Shown piece by piece: positions 16,984 to 26,111 of a stretch of DNA of 64,000 bases. The stretch's first letter is position 1; each line of letters starts with the position of its first letter. The notes under the pieces are model-generated. The model did no database searches. It was not told the origin of the DNA and saw nothing but the letters and a program-made list of their open reading frames with translations. The position numbers and the translations under genes are program-made. The stretch is from Variovorax sp. (lineage in GTDB: Bacteria; Pseudomonadota; Gammaproteobacteria; Burkholderiales; Burkholderiaceae_C): positions 56,089 to 120,088 of the forward strand of contig JAGIAI010000006.1 in assembly GCA_017744935.1 (NCBI GenBank), given 5' to 3'.

Positions 16984-17943
16984 TCAGGCTTTGGGGATGC
17001 AGCGATCCACGATGTCGGACAGCTGCGACAGCGGCGGCACCGCGAGGAAGTCCGCCGCCTCGAAGGCCGGATTGGGGTAGTCGTAGTAGCCCTTGCCCGC
17101 CAGCATGCCAGTGCGCCCTTTGTCCATCAGATGGGTTTTGATGTATTGGGCATTGGCCAGCATCTGCGCGTCGCCCCGCACGTGACCCCAGTAGGTGGAC
17201 ACGTCGTAGGTGGTCTTCATGCCGACGATGTCCATCATGCCGAACGGACCCATGCGCGCGCCCCGGTTGGCAATCAGGAAGGTGCGGTCCACGTCCTCGG
17301 GCGTGGCAATGCCGTTGGTCACCAGTGACTGGGCTGCGCTGAGCAAGGCGGGGAACCAGGTGTTGATCACGTAGCCGTTGTGCTCCGTGCCAACGGGGAT
17401 CGGCACCATACCGGTCTCGATGGCAAATTGGGTGACGGTTTCGAGCGTGGCCCGAGCCGTCGCCGCATGGGGCATGATTTCGACGACGTTGGCTGACCAG
17501 ATGTAGTTGGCGTAGTGCAGCGCACAGAACTTGTCGGGCCGCCCGGTGGCCGCCGCGAAGTCGCTCGGCAGGAAGGTCGACGAATTCGTGGCGACCACGG
17601 CATGGGCCGGCAGCAGCGGCGCCATCAGCTGGTAGACGCTGGTCTTGACGTCCGGAATCTCGGGCACCGCCTCGATGACCAGATCGGCCTGGGCCACGGC
17701 TCGCGCCAGATCGGTGGTGAAGCTGAGACGCTGCCGCGTGCTCTCCAGATCGGCCTCGCTGGCGCCGACCTCGGGCTTCAGGTAGATGGCCGCGTAGTGC
17801 TCCTGCGCGGCGCGGCAGCGCGCCAGCGCCTCTTCCGAGATGTCGTACACGGCGACGTTCTTGCCTTTGAAGGCGCTGTGCCAGGCGATCTGGCCGCCCA
17901 GCACGCCCGACCCCAGAACAGTCAGTTGGTTCACTTGGAACAT
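16984..17943 (-). CDS. 3-hydroxyacyl-CoA dehydrogenase (3-hydroxybutyryl-CoA dehydrogenase family)
   Basis: The 319-residue NAD-dependent enzyme has the Rossmann loop LGSGVLGGQIAWHSA at residues 9-23, VIEAVPE, the catalytic-region NSSTF, and the substrate-domain signatures GYVINTWFPALLSAA and GPFGMMDIVGM. It oxidises 3-hydroxyacyl-CoA to the 3-keto form. The usual HFFNP motif appears as HYANYIW, so the acyl pocket may differ from standard short-chain enzymes. It is the last gene of a three-gene operon with an esterase and a Baeyer-Villiger monooxygenase, and would process the alcohol or hydroxyacid arising from ester cleavage. Confidence 0.92.
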   Translation of the reverse strand: MFQVNQLTVLGSGVLGGQIAWHSAFKGKNVAVYDISEEALARCRAAQEHYAAIYLKPEVGASEADLESTRQRLSFTTDLARAVAQADLVIEAVPEIPDVKTSVYQLMAPLLPAHAVVATNSSTFLPSDFAAATGRPDKFCALHYANYIWSANVVEIMPHAATARATLETVTQFAIETGMVPIPVGTEHNGYVINTWFPALLSAAQSLVTNGIATPEDVDRTFLIANRGARMGPFGMMDIVGMKTTYDVSTYWGHVRGDAQMLANAQYIKTHLMDKGRTGMLAGKGYYDYPNPAFEAADFLAVPPLSQLSDIVDRCIPKA

Positions 17944-17953
17944 GGTTGCTTCC

Positions 17954-18901
17954 TCAGTTGGCCTGCTGCTTCAGGAGAGCGCCAAAGCGCGCGATGCTGT
18001 GCGTGATCACGGCTTGTGCGCCTGGAGACCAACGGCCCATGTCGAAGAAGCCGTGGACCATGCCCGGCCCTTCGATCAGTTCGGCCTGGCCGCCCGCGGC
18101 GCGCAGGGCGTTGGCGTAGGCCGGCGCCTGGTCGCGCAGCGGGTCGAACTCGGCATTCACGATCACGGCAGGCGGCAGGTTTGCCAGGCTCTTGGCCTGC
18201 AGCGGGGCCAGGCGCGGGTCCAGGGTGTTGGCATAGCCGCCCGCGTAGTGGTTGTAGAACCAGGCCACGGTGTCCGCTTCGAGGAAGTAGCCTTTGCCGT
18301 TCTGCCCGGCGCTGGGGTACACGGCCGCCACGTGGTCCACCGCCGGGTAGATCAGGAACTGCGCGGCCAGCGCAATGCCCGCATCGCGCAACTGCTGCGA
18401 CACCACTGCGGAGAAATTGCCGCCCGCGCTGTCGCCGGCCACGGCCACGGTGCCGTTGCCACCCAGTTCGCGCGCATGGGCCACGACCCACTTGGCGGCG
18501 GCCACGGCATCCTCGATGCCCGCAGGGAACGGATGCTCGGGCGCGAGCCGGTAGTCCACCGACACCACCACGGCCTGCGCGCCGTGGCAGATCTCGCGGC
18601 ACATGTTGTCGTGCGTGTCCAGGTTGCCGATGACGAAGCCGCCACCGTGGAAGTAGGCCACGATGGGAAAGGGGCCGGCGCCTTCGGGCCGATAGATGCG
18701 CGCAGGAATGGGGCCCGCGCCACCGGGCACGGTGGTGTCCTGCACGCTGGCCACCGGCACGGTCTGCTCGGGCGTGAGCGAGCCTTTGGTCAGCGCCAGG
18801 TAGCCGGCGCGGCCTTCTTCTGGCGTGCCGTCGGCGACGGGCTTGGCGCCCGAACCGGCCATCATTTGAAGAACACCGGCGAGATGCGGATCGAGAGGCA
18901 T
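17954..18901 (-). CDS. alpha/beta-hydrolase, hormone-sensitive-lipase family esterase
   Basis: The 315-residue esterase carries the HSL-family oxyanion motif HGGG at residues 85-88 and the nucleophile elbow GDSAGG with Ser158. The catalytic Asp is in EFDPLRDQ and the His in GMVHGFFDM. No signal peptide is visible, so it acts in the cytosol. It lies between the Baeyer-Villiger monooxygenase gene (31 bases upstream) and the dehydrogenase gene (10 bases downstream). The natural reading is hydrolysis of the ester made by the monooxygenase. The ATG at 18901 is chosen because homology starts there. Confidence 0.94.
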   Translation of the reverse strand: MPLDPHLAGVLQMMAGSGAKPVADGTPEEGRAGYLALTKGSLTPEQTVPVASVQDTTVPGGAGPIPARIYRPEGAGPFPIVAYFHGGGFVIGNLDTHDNMCREICHGAQAVVVSVDYRLAPEHPFPAGIEDAVAAAKWVVAHARELGGNGTVAVAGDSAGGNFSAVVSQQLRDAGIALAAQFLIYPAVDHVAAVYPSAGQNGKGYFLEADTVAWFYNHYAGGYANTLDPRLAPLQAKSLANLPPAVIVNAEFDPLRDQAPAYANALRAAGGQAELIEGPGMVHGFFDMGRWSPGAQAVITHSIARFGALLKQQAN

Positions 18902-18932
18902 GCGAAAGTCTCCTGGGTTGTGAATGAAGGGT

Positions 18933-20393
18933 TCAGCGGTAGGCCAGGGCCTCGTCCTGCGGGGACGCCGCGGGCATGATGTTGCGCTCCTCGGCGTGCT
19001 CCATGCCGTGCTTCCACGGATGGCGGTCGCCCTGACCGTACATGGCCGCCTGCGCGCGCACGACGTAGCCCGCGTTGAAGTTGTCGGCCTCCATCCAGGA
19101 CAGGCGCTGCATGTCTGCATCGGCGCTGGGCACGGTGGGCTGAACCACGTTGTGACCTTGTTCGCGCATGTGGGCGATCAGGCGACACACCCAGTCGCAC
19201 ACCAGGTCGGAGCGCAGCGTCCAGCTGGCGCGGAAGTAGCCTTGGGTGAACGCCATGTTGGGCAAGCCCTCGATCATCACGCCCCGGTAGGTGATGCGCT
19301 CGCGCAGATCCACCGGCGCGCCGTCCACGCTGAAAGGAATGCCGCCGAACAGCTTGAGGTTGAAGCCCGTGGCGGTGACGATGATGTCGGCGTCCAGGCG
19401 TTCGCCGCTGGTCAACTGGATGCCCCTGGCATCGAAGCGCTCGATCGTGTCGGTCACCACCGAGGCCTGGCCCTCGCGAATGGCCTTGAAGAAGTCGCCC
19501 TCCGGCACCAGGGCAATGCGCTGCTGCCAAGGGCGGTAGCGTGGGTTGAAGTGCTTGTCGATGTCGAAGCCTTCGGGCAGGTGCGGCCGGATCTCGCCGA
19601 GCAGGAAGGCGCGCATCGCTTCGGGCTGCTGCTTGGCGGTCTGCACGATCTCGTCGGTGCGCGCGACAAAGGCGCGGCGCATGATCTCGTGATACCACGC
19701 ATCCGGCAGGTTCAGCGGCTTGAGCAGCGGCACCAGCGGATGTTCCTGCGCGGGCAGGAAGAAGGTGGGCGAACGCTGCAGCATCGTCACGTGGCCCGCG
19801 TCGTCCGCCAGGTTCGGGATCAGCGTGGCCGCCGTGGCGCCGGAGCCGATCACCACCACGCGCTTGTCTTTGTAGTCCAGGTTTTCCGGCCAATGCTGCG
19901 GATGCACCACCTGGCCCTTGAAATCCTTCAGCGTCGGCCACTCGGGCGTGTAGCCCTGTCCGTGGTCGTAGTAGCCCGCGCAGATCCAGAGGAAGCCGGT
20001 GGTGAAGGTCAGCACCTCGTCGGACCCGGTGCGGGTGACCTCCAGCGTCCAGCGCTGGTCTTCGGACGACCAGCGTGCCGCCCGCACCTGATGGCCGTAG
20101 CGGATCAGCGGCGCCAGGCCGTTCTCGTCGATGGTCTCGGCAAGGTAGCCGCGGATCTCGTCCGCCGTGGCGATGGCGCGGCCCTTCCAGGGCCTGAAGC
20201 CGTAGCCATAGGTGAACAGGTCGCTGTCCGAGCGCGCGCCAGGGTAGCGGTGCGTCCACCACGTGCCGCCGAAGCCATCCATGGCTTCGAGGATGGCGAG
20301 GCTGCTGTCCGCGAAACGTTGGCGCAGGTGGCAAGCCGCGCCGATGCCGGAGATGCCGGCGCCGATGATGAGGAAATCGAAATGCTGCGCCAT
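18933..20393 (-). CDS. flavin-containing Baeyer-Villiger-type monooxygenase
   Basis: The 486-residue FAD/NADPH enzyme inserts one oxygen atom into ketones to give esters or lactones. FAD-binding GAGISG is at residues 11-16, NADPH-binding GSGATA at 183-188, and the Baeyer-Villiger fingerprint FKGQVVHPQHW at 158-168. ATGFNLKLFGG near residue 350 is also typical. It is the first gene of an operon with an esterase and a hydroxyacyl-CoA dehydrogenase, a common layout for growth on ketones or secondary alcohols. A divergent AraC-type gene is the likely regulator. The substrate range cannot be read from sequence. Confidence 0.95.
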   Translation of the reverse strand: MAQHFDFLIIGAGISGIGAACHLRQRFADSSLAILEAMDGFGGTWWTHRYPGARSDSDLFTYGYGFRPWKGRAIATADEIRGYLAETIDENGLAPLIRYGHQVRAARWSSEDQRWTLEVTRTGSDEVLTFTTGFLWICAGYYDHGQGYTPEWPTLKDFKGQVVHPQHWPENLDYKDKRVVVIGSGATAATLIPNLADDAGHVTMLQRSPTFFLPAQEHPLVPLLKPLNLPDAWYHEIMRRAFVARTDEIVQTAKQQPEAMRAFLLGEIRPHLPEGFDIDKHFNPRYRPWQQRIALVPEGDFFKAIREGQASVVTDTIERFDARGIQLTSGERLDADIIVTATGFNLKLFGGIPFSVDGAPVDLRERITYRGVMIEGLPNMAFTQGYFRASWTLRSDLVCDWVCRLIAHMREQGHNVVQPTVPSADADMQRLSWMEADNFNAGYVVRAQAAMYGQGDRHPWKHGMEHAEERNIMPAASPQDEALAYR

Positions 20394-20459
20394 GCGGGGT
20401 GTCTCCTTGTGTGTGTGAGATGGGTCATGCTAGGTCTAACCCTCTGGTGGCACTTGTGT

Positions 20460-20490
20460 TTGCGCGACAGGATTTTGATGTTGCACGACA
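20460..20490. promoter_or_regulatory. tandem half-sites, candidate AraC-type operator
   Basis: Two nearly identical decamers, TTGCGCGACA at 20460-20469 and TTGCACGACA at 20481-20490, are repeated head-to-tail at a 21-base period, two helical turns. This is the arrangement AraC/XylS-family dimers recognise. They lie in the 113-base space between the monooxygenase start and the AraC-type gene, next to the AraC-type start codon. Confidence 0.5.
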
Positions 20491-20506
20491 CTCCGTAAAG
20501 ACCCTG

Positions 20507-21571
20507 ATGCCCGCCGATTCCCCTGCCGCGAGCTTTGTCCGCGCCGCCTCGCTCACGGGCTTCGAGGACCTGGTGCGCACGCACGGGGGCGACCCCGCCG
20601 TCATCCTGCAAACCTGCGGCTTGGCGCCGCACGACCTGGCCGACCCCGAGCACTACCTACCCAATCGAGCCGTGGCCCTGGCCATCGAAGAGGCCGCTCG
20701 CGCCCTCGACGTTCGCGACTTCGGCCTGCGCCTTTGCGCCCTCCAGGGCGTGGAAACGCTGGGGCTCCTGGGGCTGGTCATCCAGTCCGCGCCCACGGTG
20801 CGCGAAGGGATGATGCAGGGAGCCCGGTACGTCCATTTCCACAATTCCACGCTGGGCTACCGGACCTTCATGGCGCCTGATGAGGGGCTGGAGTGCGTAG
20901 AGGTGTTCTCGCACCTGTCGGCCCTGCTCGACATACCGCAGGTGATGGAACTCTGCGTGGCCTACATGTGCCGCCTGGCCCACGTGCTGTCCGAAGGCGC
21001 GCTGCGCCCCAGCGCCATCCATTTCCGCCACGCACCCATGGGCAGCGCCGCGCAGTACCGGCAGCATCTGGGGCAACTGCCGCACTTTCGCGCCGCATTC
21101 GACGGCATCGCCATCGACCCGCTCGCCTGGCGCCAGCCCATCCCGCGCCACAACCGGCTGCTGCAGCAGTTTGTCCAGCGTTTCCTCATCGATACGTCGC
21201 CGGGGTCGGAGACCGGCGTGGCTAACCAGGTGCGCAGCATCCTGGGCAACCTGATGCGCGTGGGCCCGGCGGACCTGCCTGCGGTGGCGCGTGTCCTGGG
21301 CCAGCACCCGCGCACCCTGCAGCGTCGTTTACGCGCCGATGGCGCGGTGTTCGAGGACCTGCGCGATGCCGCCCGCAAAGCCTGGGTGGTCCAGTTGTTG
21401 GCGCAGCCGGGTCTGAGCCTGGGCCACATCGCGCAATTGCTGGGGTACGCGGACCAGTCGGTGCTGACGCGTGCATGCCAGCGCTGGTTCGGCGCGTCGC
21501 CCCGGCGGCTGCGCCGGAGCGTTCAGCCAGACCATCGAGTTGTCCTGAGAGCATCTCGCCCAGGCGTATAA
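20507..21571 (+). CDS. AraC-family regulator with arabinose-binding-like N-terminal domain
   Basis: The 354-residue regulator has an N-terminal effector domain of the PF12625 type (about residues 15-200) and a C-terminal double HTH (about 235-335, with LPAVARVLGQHPRTLQRRLRADG and LSLGHIAQLLGYADQSVLTRACQRWFG). It is divergent from the Baeyer-Villiger module and probably activates it in response to the substrate. I use the ATG at 20507, because upstream residues do not resemble the family. The last 15 or so residues after SPRRLRRS look non-homologous, and the DNA there repeats the end of the GH3 gene (see findings). trkA follows after 22 bases. Confidence 0.9.
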   Translation: MPADSPAASFVRAASLTGFEDLVRTHGGDPAVILQTCGLAPHDLADPEHYLPNRAVALAIEEAARALDVRDFGLRLCALQGVETLGLLGLVIQSAPTVREGMMQGARYVHFHNSTLGYRTFMAPDEGLECVEVFSHLSALLDIPQVMELCVAYMCRLAHVLSEGALRPSAIHFRHAPMGSAAQYRQHLGQLPHFRAAFDGIAIDPLAWRQPIPRHNRLLQQFVQRFLIDTSPGSETGVANQVRSILGNLMRVGPADLPAVARVLGQHPRTLQRRLRADGAVFEDLRDAARKAWVVQLLAQPGLSLGHIAQLLGYADQSVLTRACQRWFGASPRRLRRSVQPDHRVVLRASRPGV

Positions 21572-21593
21572 AGCGCCGGCGGGAGATACCACC

Positions 21594-23060
21594 TTGAAAA
21601 TCATCATCCTCGGCGCAGGCCGGATCGGCGAGAGCGTGGCCGGCACGCTTGTGTCGGAAGCCAACGACATTACGGTCATCGACACCGATGCGGCGCGGCT
21701 GCGCGAGCTCGAAGAGCGCTTCGAACTTCGCGGCGTGGTCGGCAGCGGGATCGAGCCCGACGTGCTGATCGAAGCCGGCGCACGCGATGCCGACATGCTG
21801 ATTGCGTGCGCGGCGCAGGACGAGACCAATCTCGTCTGCTGCAAGCTCGCCTATCAGCTCTTCAACATTCCGACGCGGATCGCGCGCGTGCGCTCCGACG
21901 CCTTCAAGGCGGACAGCCCGCTGCTCGGCAAGGAAGGCTTCGCGGTCGATTGCGTGATCTGCCCCGAGGAATCGCTCACGCGCTACATTGGCAAGCTGGT
22001 CGAGTATCCCGAGGCGTTGCAGGTGCGCGAGTTCGCCGACGGGCTCGCCTGCCTCGTGGCGGTGCGCGCGGTGGCCGGCGCGCCGCTGGTGCGCCACAGC
22101 ATCGCCGAGCTGCGCGAGCGCGTGCCCGATGCGGACATGCGCATCGTCGCGATCTACCGCCGCTTCGAGAACGAACCCGATCGCTTCATCCTCTGCGAAG
22201 GCCGCACGCTCATCGAGCCAGGCGACGAGGTGTTCGTGCTCTCGGCTCGCGAGCACCTGCAGTCGGTGCTGTCCGCGCTTCACCGTGACGATCAGGCGAG
22301 CCGCCGGGAGGTCGAGCGCATCATGATCGCGGGCGGCGGCCGCGTGGGCCTACGGCTGGCGAAGCAGCTCGTCGAGACCGGCCGCAGCTACCAGATCAAA
22401 CTCCTGGAGCGCAACCAGGCGCGCTGCGTGCAGCTCGCGTCCGAGCTGCCGTCGAGCGTGCTGGTGCTGCACGGCGACGGCACCGACGAGGACCTGCTCG
22501 ACGACGAGGGGATCGAGAGCATCGACCTCTTCCTCGCGCTCACCAGCGACGACGAGGACAACATCATGGCCAGCCTGCTTGCCAAGCGCATGGGCGCGAC
22601 GCGCGTGCTCGCACTGATCAACCGCCGCAGCTATGCCGACCTGATGCACGGCACGCAGATCGACATCGCGCTTTCGCCCGCGCAGACGATGCTCGGCGAG
22701 CTGCTGGCCTACGTGCGACAGGGCGACGTTCAGGCGGTCCACAGCCTTCGCCGCGGCGTTGCCGAGGCCCTGGAGATCGTGGCACGTGGCGACCGCAAGA
22801 CCTCGCGCGTGGTCGGGCGCTGCGTCTCGGACATCCGGCTGCCCAAGGGCGCGCAGGTCGGACTCATCATGCGCGGGCTGCCGGACCTCGGCATGGGGTC
22901 GGTGCCGAACGGCGGCGCACCACCCGCGCCCGCGCAGGTCATCATCGCGCGCGGCGACACCGTGATCGAGAGCAACGATCACGTCATCGTCTTCGTGCCA
23001 AGGAAGAGACAGGTCCGCGATGTCGAGAAGCTCTTCCGCGTGAGCGCCACCTTCTTCTGA
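21594..23060 (+). CDS. trkA: Trk potassium uptake regulatory protein TrkA
   Basis: The 488-residue peripheral membrane protein carries two RCK modules, each with an NAD-binding loop (GAGRIGESVAG at residues 7-17, GGGRVGLRLAK near 246) and a TrkA-C domain. It gates the TrkH potassium channel on the cytosolic face. The start is TTG, supported by a GGGAG site eight bases upstream. trkH follows 18 bases downstream, so the two are co-transcribed. The AraC-type gene ends only 22 bases upstream, so some read-through is likely. Confidence 0.96.
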   Translation: MKIIILGAGRIGESVAGTLVSEANDITVIDTDAARLRELEERFELRGVVGSGIEPDVLIEAGARDADMLIACAAQDETNLVCCKLAYQLFNIPTRIARVRSDAFKADSPLLGKEGFAVDCVICPEESLTRYIGKLVEYPEALQVREFADGLACLVAVRAVAGAPLVRHSIAELRERVPDADMRIVAIYRRFENEPDRFILCEGRTLIEPGDEVFVLSAREHLQSVLSALHRDDQASRREVERIMIAGGGRVGLRLAKQLVETGRSYQIKLLERNQARCVQLASELPSSVLVLHGDGTDEDLLDDEGIESIDLFLALTSDDEDNIMASLLAKRMGATRVLALINRRSYADLMHGTQIDIALSPAQTMLGELLAYVRQGDVQAVHSLRRGVAEALEIVARGDRKTSRVVGRCVSDIRLPKGAQVGLIMRGLPDLGMGSVPNGGAPPAPAQVIIARGDTVIESNDHVIVFVPRKRQVRDVEKLFRVSATFF

Positions 23061-23078
23061 GGCAGCAGCCCCCGATTC

Positions 23079-24545
23079 ATGAGCGACTTCCTCCCGGTGC
23101 TGCGCGTCCTCGGCGCGCTGATTACCTTCTTCTCGCTGGGCATGTTCGTGCCCTGGGTGATCTCATGGACACATGCGGACGGGCTGCGTCACGTCTGGGC
23201 CATCTCCGCGGCCATCGCCTTCGTCTGCGGTGCCGCGCTGTGGATCGGCCTGCGACGCTACAAGCGCGAGCTGCAGCCTCGCCACGGCATCTTCCTGGTG
23301 TCGTTCACGTGGGTGCTGCTGCCGCTGATCGCGACGCTGCCGCTGATGTGGTCGCTGCACGATGTCGGCCGGCCGATCAACTTCACGCATGCGTACTTCG
23401 AGGCGGTGTCGGGTCTCACGACCACCGGCGCGACCGTCCTCGCGCACCTGGACGATCTGCCGGTGTCGATCAACATATGGCGCACCTTCCTGCAATGGAT
23501 CGGCGGCATGGGCATCCTGGTGCTGGCGGTCGCGATCCTGCCGCTGCTGGGCGTGGGTGGCAGCCAGCTCTTCAAGGCCGAAGTGGCCGGGCCGATCAAG
23601 GACAGCAAGCTCACGCCGCGCGTCAAGGAAACCGCCAAGGGCCTCTGGGGCATCTACGCGACCTTCTCGGTGGTGTGCTTCCTCGCCTACTGGGCCGGCG
23701 GCATGTCGGCCATCGACGCCCTGATGCATATGTTCACGACCGTGAGCCTCGGTGGGCTTTCGTCGCACGATGCGAGCTTCGCGTACTTTCATTCGGCGGT
23801 GCTCGAAGCGGTGGCCGTGTTCTTCATGCTCGCGGCAAGCTGCAACTTCGCGCTGTACTTCGTCGCGATGCGCAAGGGGAGCTTGCGCGGCTTCTGGCGC
23901 GACCCGGAAATGCGGGCCACGCTCACCGCGCTCATCGGTGGCGGCTTCCTCGTGGCGATAGTGCTATGGGCCAAGGGGGTCTACGGGCCGATCGATGCGC
24001 TGCGCCACGGAATGTTCCACGCGATCTCGGTCGGCAGCACCACCGGCTACGCCACCGTCGACTACCTGCACTGGCCGGTGTTCGCGCCGATGTTCATGTT
24101 GCTGCTCTCGGGTGTCGCGACAAGCGCCGGTTCGGCCGGCTGCGGGATCAAGATGGTGCGCGTGCTCATCCTCGTAAAGCAGGCGCGGCGCGAGATGACG
24201 CGTCTGGTTCACCCGCGCGCGGTTCAGCCGGTCACGCTCGGCAGCGTGGTGGTGGACAACCGCGTGATCTTCTCGGTGCTCGCCTTCATGCTGGTCTATG
24301 GGGTGACCACGATCGCATTGAGCATGCTGCTGGTGCTGACCGACCTCGATCCGGTCACCGCCTTCAGCGCGGTGATTGCCAGCGTCAACTGCACCGGGCC
24401 GGGGCTCGGCAGCGTCGGACCGGCGGGCAACTTCAGCGCGCTGACGGACTTTCAGGTCTGGGTCTGCACCTTCGCGATGGTGCTCGGGCGGCTGGAGATG
24501 CTGAGCTTCATCGCGCTTCTTACGCCGTCGTTCTGGCGCAAGTGA
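23079..24545 (+). CDS. trkH: Trk potassium uptake channel protein TrkH
   Basis: The 488-residue inner-membrane protein is the pore subunit of the low-affinity Trk potassium system. Four pore-loop segments are visible: SGLTTTGATV, FTTVSLGGLSSHD, AISVGSTTGYATVD and ASVNCTGPGLGSVGPAGNF, each with the selectivity-filter glycine. About ten to twelve membrane spans surround them. It forms an operon with trkA. Its stop lies six bases from the stop of the convergent SDR gene. Confidence 0.96.
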   Translation: MSDFLPVLRVLGALITFFSLGMFVPWVISWTHADGLRHVWAISAAIAFVCGAALWIGLRRYKRELQPRHGIFLVSFTWVLLPLIATLPLMWSLHDVGRPINFTHAYFEAVSGLTTTGATVLAHLDDLPVSINIWRTFLQWIGGMGILVLAVAILPLLGVGGSQLFKAEVAGPIKDSKLTPRVKETAKGLWGIYATFSVVCFLAYWAGGMSAIDALMHMFTTVSLGGLSSHDASFAYFHSAVLEAVAVFFMLAASCNFALYFVAMRKGSLRGFWRDPEMRATLTALIGGGFLVAIVLWAKGVYGPIDALRHGMFHAISVGSTTGYATVDYLHWPVFAPMFMLLLSGVATSAGSAGCGIKMVRVLILVKQARREMTRLVHPRAVQPVTLGSVVVDNRVIFSVLAFMLVYGVTTIALSMLLVLTDLDPVTAFSAVIASVNCTGPGLGSVGPAGNFSALTDFQVWVCTFAMVLGRLEMLSFIALLTPSFWRK

Positions 24546-24551
24546 GGCAGC

Positions 24552-25328
24552 TCAGCAGGTCACGCCGCCGTCGATGACGAGGCTCTGCCCCGTCATGAAC
24601 GCGCCGGCCTTCGATGCCAGGAACACCGCGGCACCCGCGATCTCGTCGGGCTCGCCGATGCGGCGCAGCGGCGTGGTCGACGTGCGGCGCTCGAGCGTCT
24701 CGGGGTCGTCCCAGAGTGCACGCGCAAAGTCGGTCTTGATGAGTCCCGGCGCGATGCAGTTCACGCGCACGTTGTGCGGGCCATATTCCACCGCGAGATT
24801 GCGCGCGAGCTGGAAGTCGGCCGCCTTCGAGACGTTGTAGGCCCCGATCACCGGCGAGCCGCGCAGGCCGCCGATCGACGACACGATGATGATCGAGCCT
24901 TCCTTGCGCTCGATCATCTGCGGCACCGCGAAGTTGATGAGCCAGTGGTTGGCGATGACGTTGTTCTCCAGGATCTTGCGGAACTGGTCGTCCTCGATGC
25001 CCGCGAGCGGGCCGTAGTACGGATTGCTCGCGGCATTGCATACCACCACGTCCACCCGGCCGAGCCGGCGCGTGGTCTCGTCGACCAGATGGCGCAGGTC
25101 TTCCTTCGACGAGATGTTGGCCGGGATCGAGATTGCCGCGCCGTCGCCGTGCGCGCGGTTGATCGCATCGCGCACTTCGGCGCAGGGTTCGGACTTGCGC
25201 GACGAGATGACGACCCTGGCGCCATGCTCTGCCATGCGCTCGGCAATCGCACGGCCGATGCCGCGCGACGAGCCGGTGATGATGGCAACCTTGCCGGCCA
25301 GCGAAAACAGGGGGGCGGACGTGGACAT
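24552..25328 (-). CDS. short-chain dehydrogenase/reductase
   Basis: The 258-residue classical SDR has the cofactor loop TGSSRGIG, the NNV structural motif, catalytic Ser in IVSSIGG, and YNVSK with the catalytic Tyr and Lys. The RKSEP segment after the second strand suggests NADP preference. The C-terminus with FMTGQSLVIDGG is standard. It resembles the 3-oxoacyl reductase-like or glucose-dehydrogenase-like SDRs often found singly in soil bacteria. It stands alone, convergent with trkH. The ATG at 25328 has a GGAGACACCG site before it. Confidence 0.93.
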   Translation of the reverse strand: MSTSAPLFSLAGKVAIITGSSRGIGRAIAERMAEHGARVVISSRKSEPCAEVRDAINRAHGDGAAISIPANISSKEDLRHLVDETTRRLGRVDVVVCNAASNPYYGPLAGIEDDQFRKILENNVIANHWLINFAVPQMIERKEGSIIIVSSIGGLRGSPVIGAYNVSKAADFQLARNLAVEYGPHNVRVNCIAPGLIKTDFARALWDDPETLERRTSTTPLRRIGEPDEIAGAAVFLASKAGAFMTGQSLVIDGGVTC

Positions 25329-25407
25329 CGGTGTCTCCTTCTCGGTGTTCGATCTTCGGTATTGGACCGCCCGATTGGAAACCACCGGCCCGTCTCGCGA
25401 CGGTCGC

Positions 25408-25947
25408 CTATTTGTCTCGCTCGCGGATGGACTTCCAGGTCTGCTCGTAAGCTTCGGTGAGGCGCTGGTACTCGGCAAAGCCATCACCGGCGACCTGCTC
25501 GCGCCGGGTCTCGAAGTCCGGGCTGCGCTCGGCGAACTCCAGCTTTTCCTTGAGATCCCTCAGGTCGCTGCAATAGGTGCGCAGCGCAATCCACAGCTCG
25601 CGCGGCGCGTAGAAGGTCTTCACCAGCGTGACCAGCGTTGCCAGGGCGCTCAGCACGAGCACCACGTTCGTCGCGACCGCGCCCAGCCCCGTGCCGCCCG
25701 CCACCTGGAAGCCGGTGATCACGGTGATGCTCGCCGCCAGCAGCGCGATCGCAAGCTGCGTCACGAAGCTCGACACCCGGTACCAGTTGGCGCGCGGCTC
25801 GCGGTCCCGCAACTGCGCGTCGATCACCTGATAGACGTACTGCAACTGAGCGGCCTGAGACGGGGGCGCGATCGGCGCCGCACGCTGCGGCGATGCCTCG
25901 AGCGCGGGTTCAACCTGCTGCGGCAGGCTCGAAGGATCAGCGGCCAT
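25408..25947 (-). CDS. DUF4231 / SLATT-like two-TM membrane protein
   Basis: The 179-residue protein has a proline-rich N-terminus (about 1-33), a conserved segment with NWYRVSSF, two membrane spans (about 60-83 and 88-110) and a charged C-terminal helix with ELWIALRTYCSDLRDLKEKLEF. This is the DUF4231 pattern. It is related to the SLATT two-TM domains that act as membrane effectors in some nucleotide-signalling defence systems, although housekeeping roles are also possible. No cyclase or sensor gene is adjacent. Its neighbour, divergent by 164 bases, encodes an SH3-DUF2272 protein. Confidence 0.8.
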   Translation of the reverse strand: MAADPSSLPQQVEPALEASPQRAAPIAPPSQAAQLQYVYQVIDAQLRDREPRANWYRVSSFVTQLAIALLAASITVITGFQVAGGTGLGAVATNVVLVLSALATLVTLVKTFYAPRELWIALRTYCSDLRDLKEKLEFAERSPDFETRREQVAGDGFAEYQRLTEAYEQTWKSIRERDK

Positions 25948-26111
25948 GGATGGCTCCTTCCTCGCTCCGGTCGACCGGAAATCCCCGCATCATCGAACCC
26001 GTCGGGAGCCGGCCCAATACCCCGAACGGCCTAGGGTGGCCCGACCCGGATTGACACCCCGCCCGAAAGGCTGAACGATCGCCTACCCCCACCCTGCGCG
26101 AGGAGACGGCG

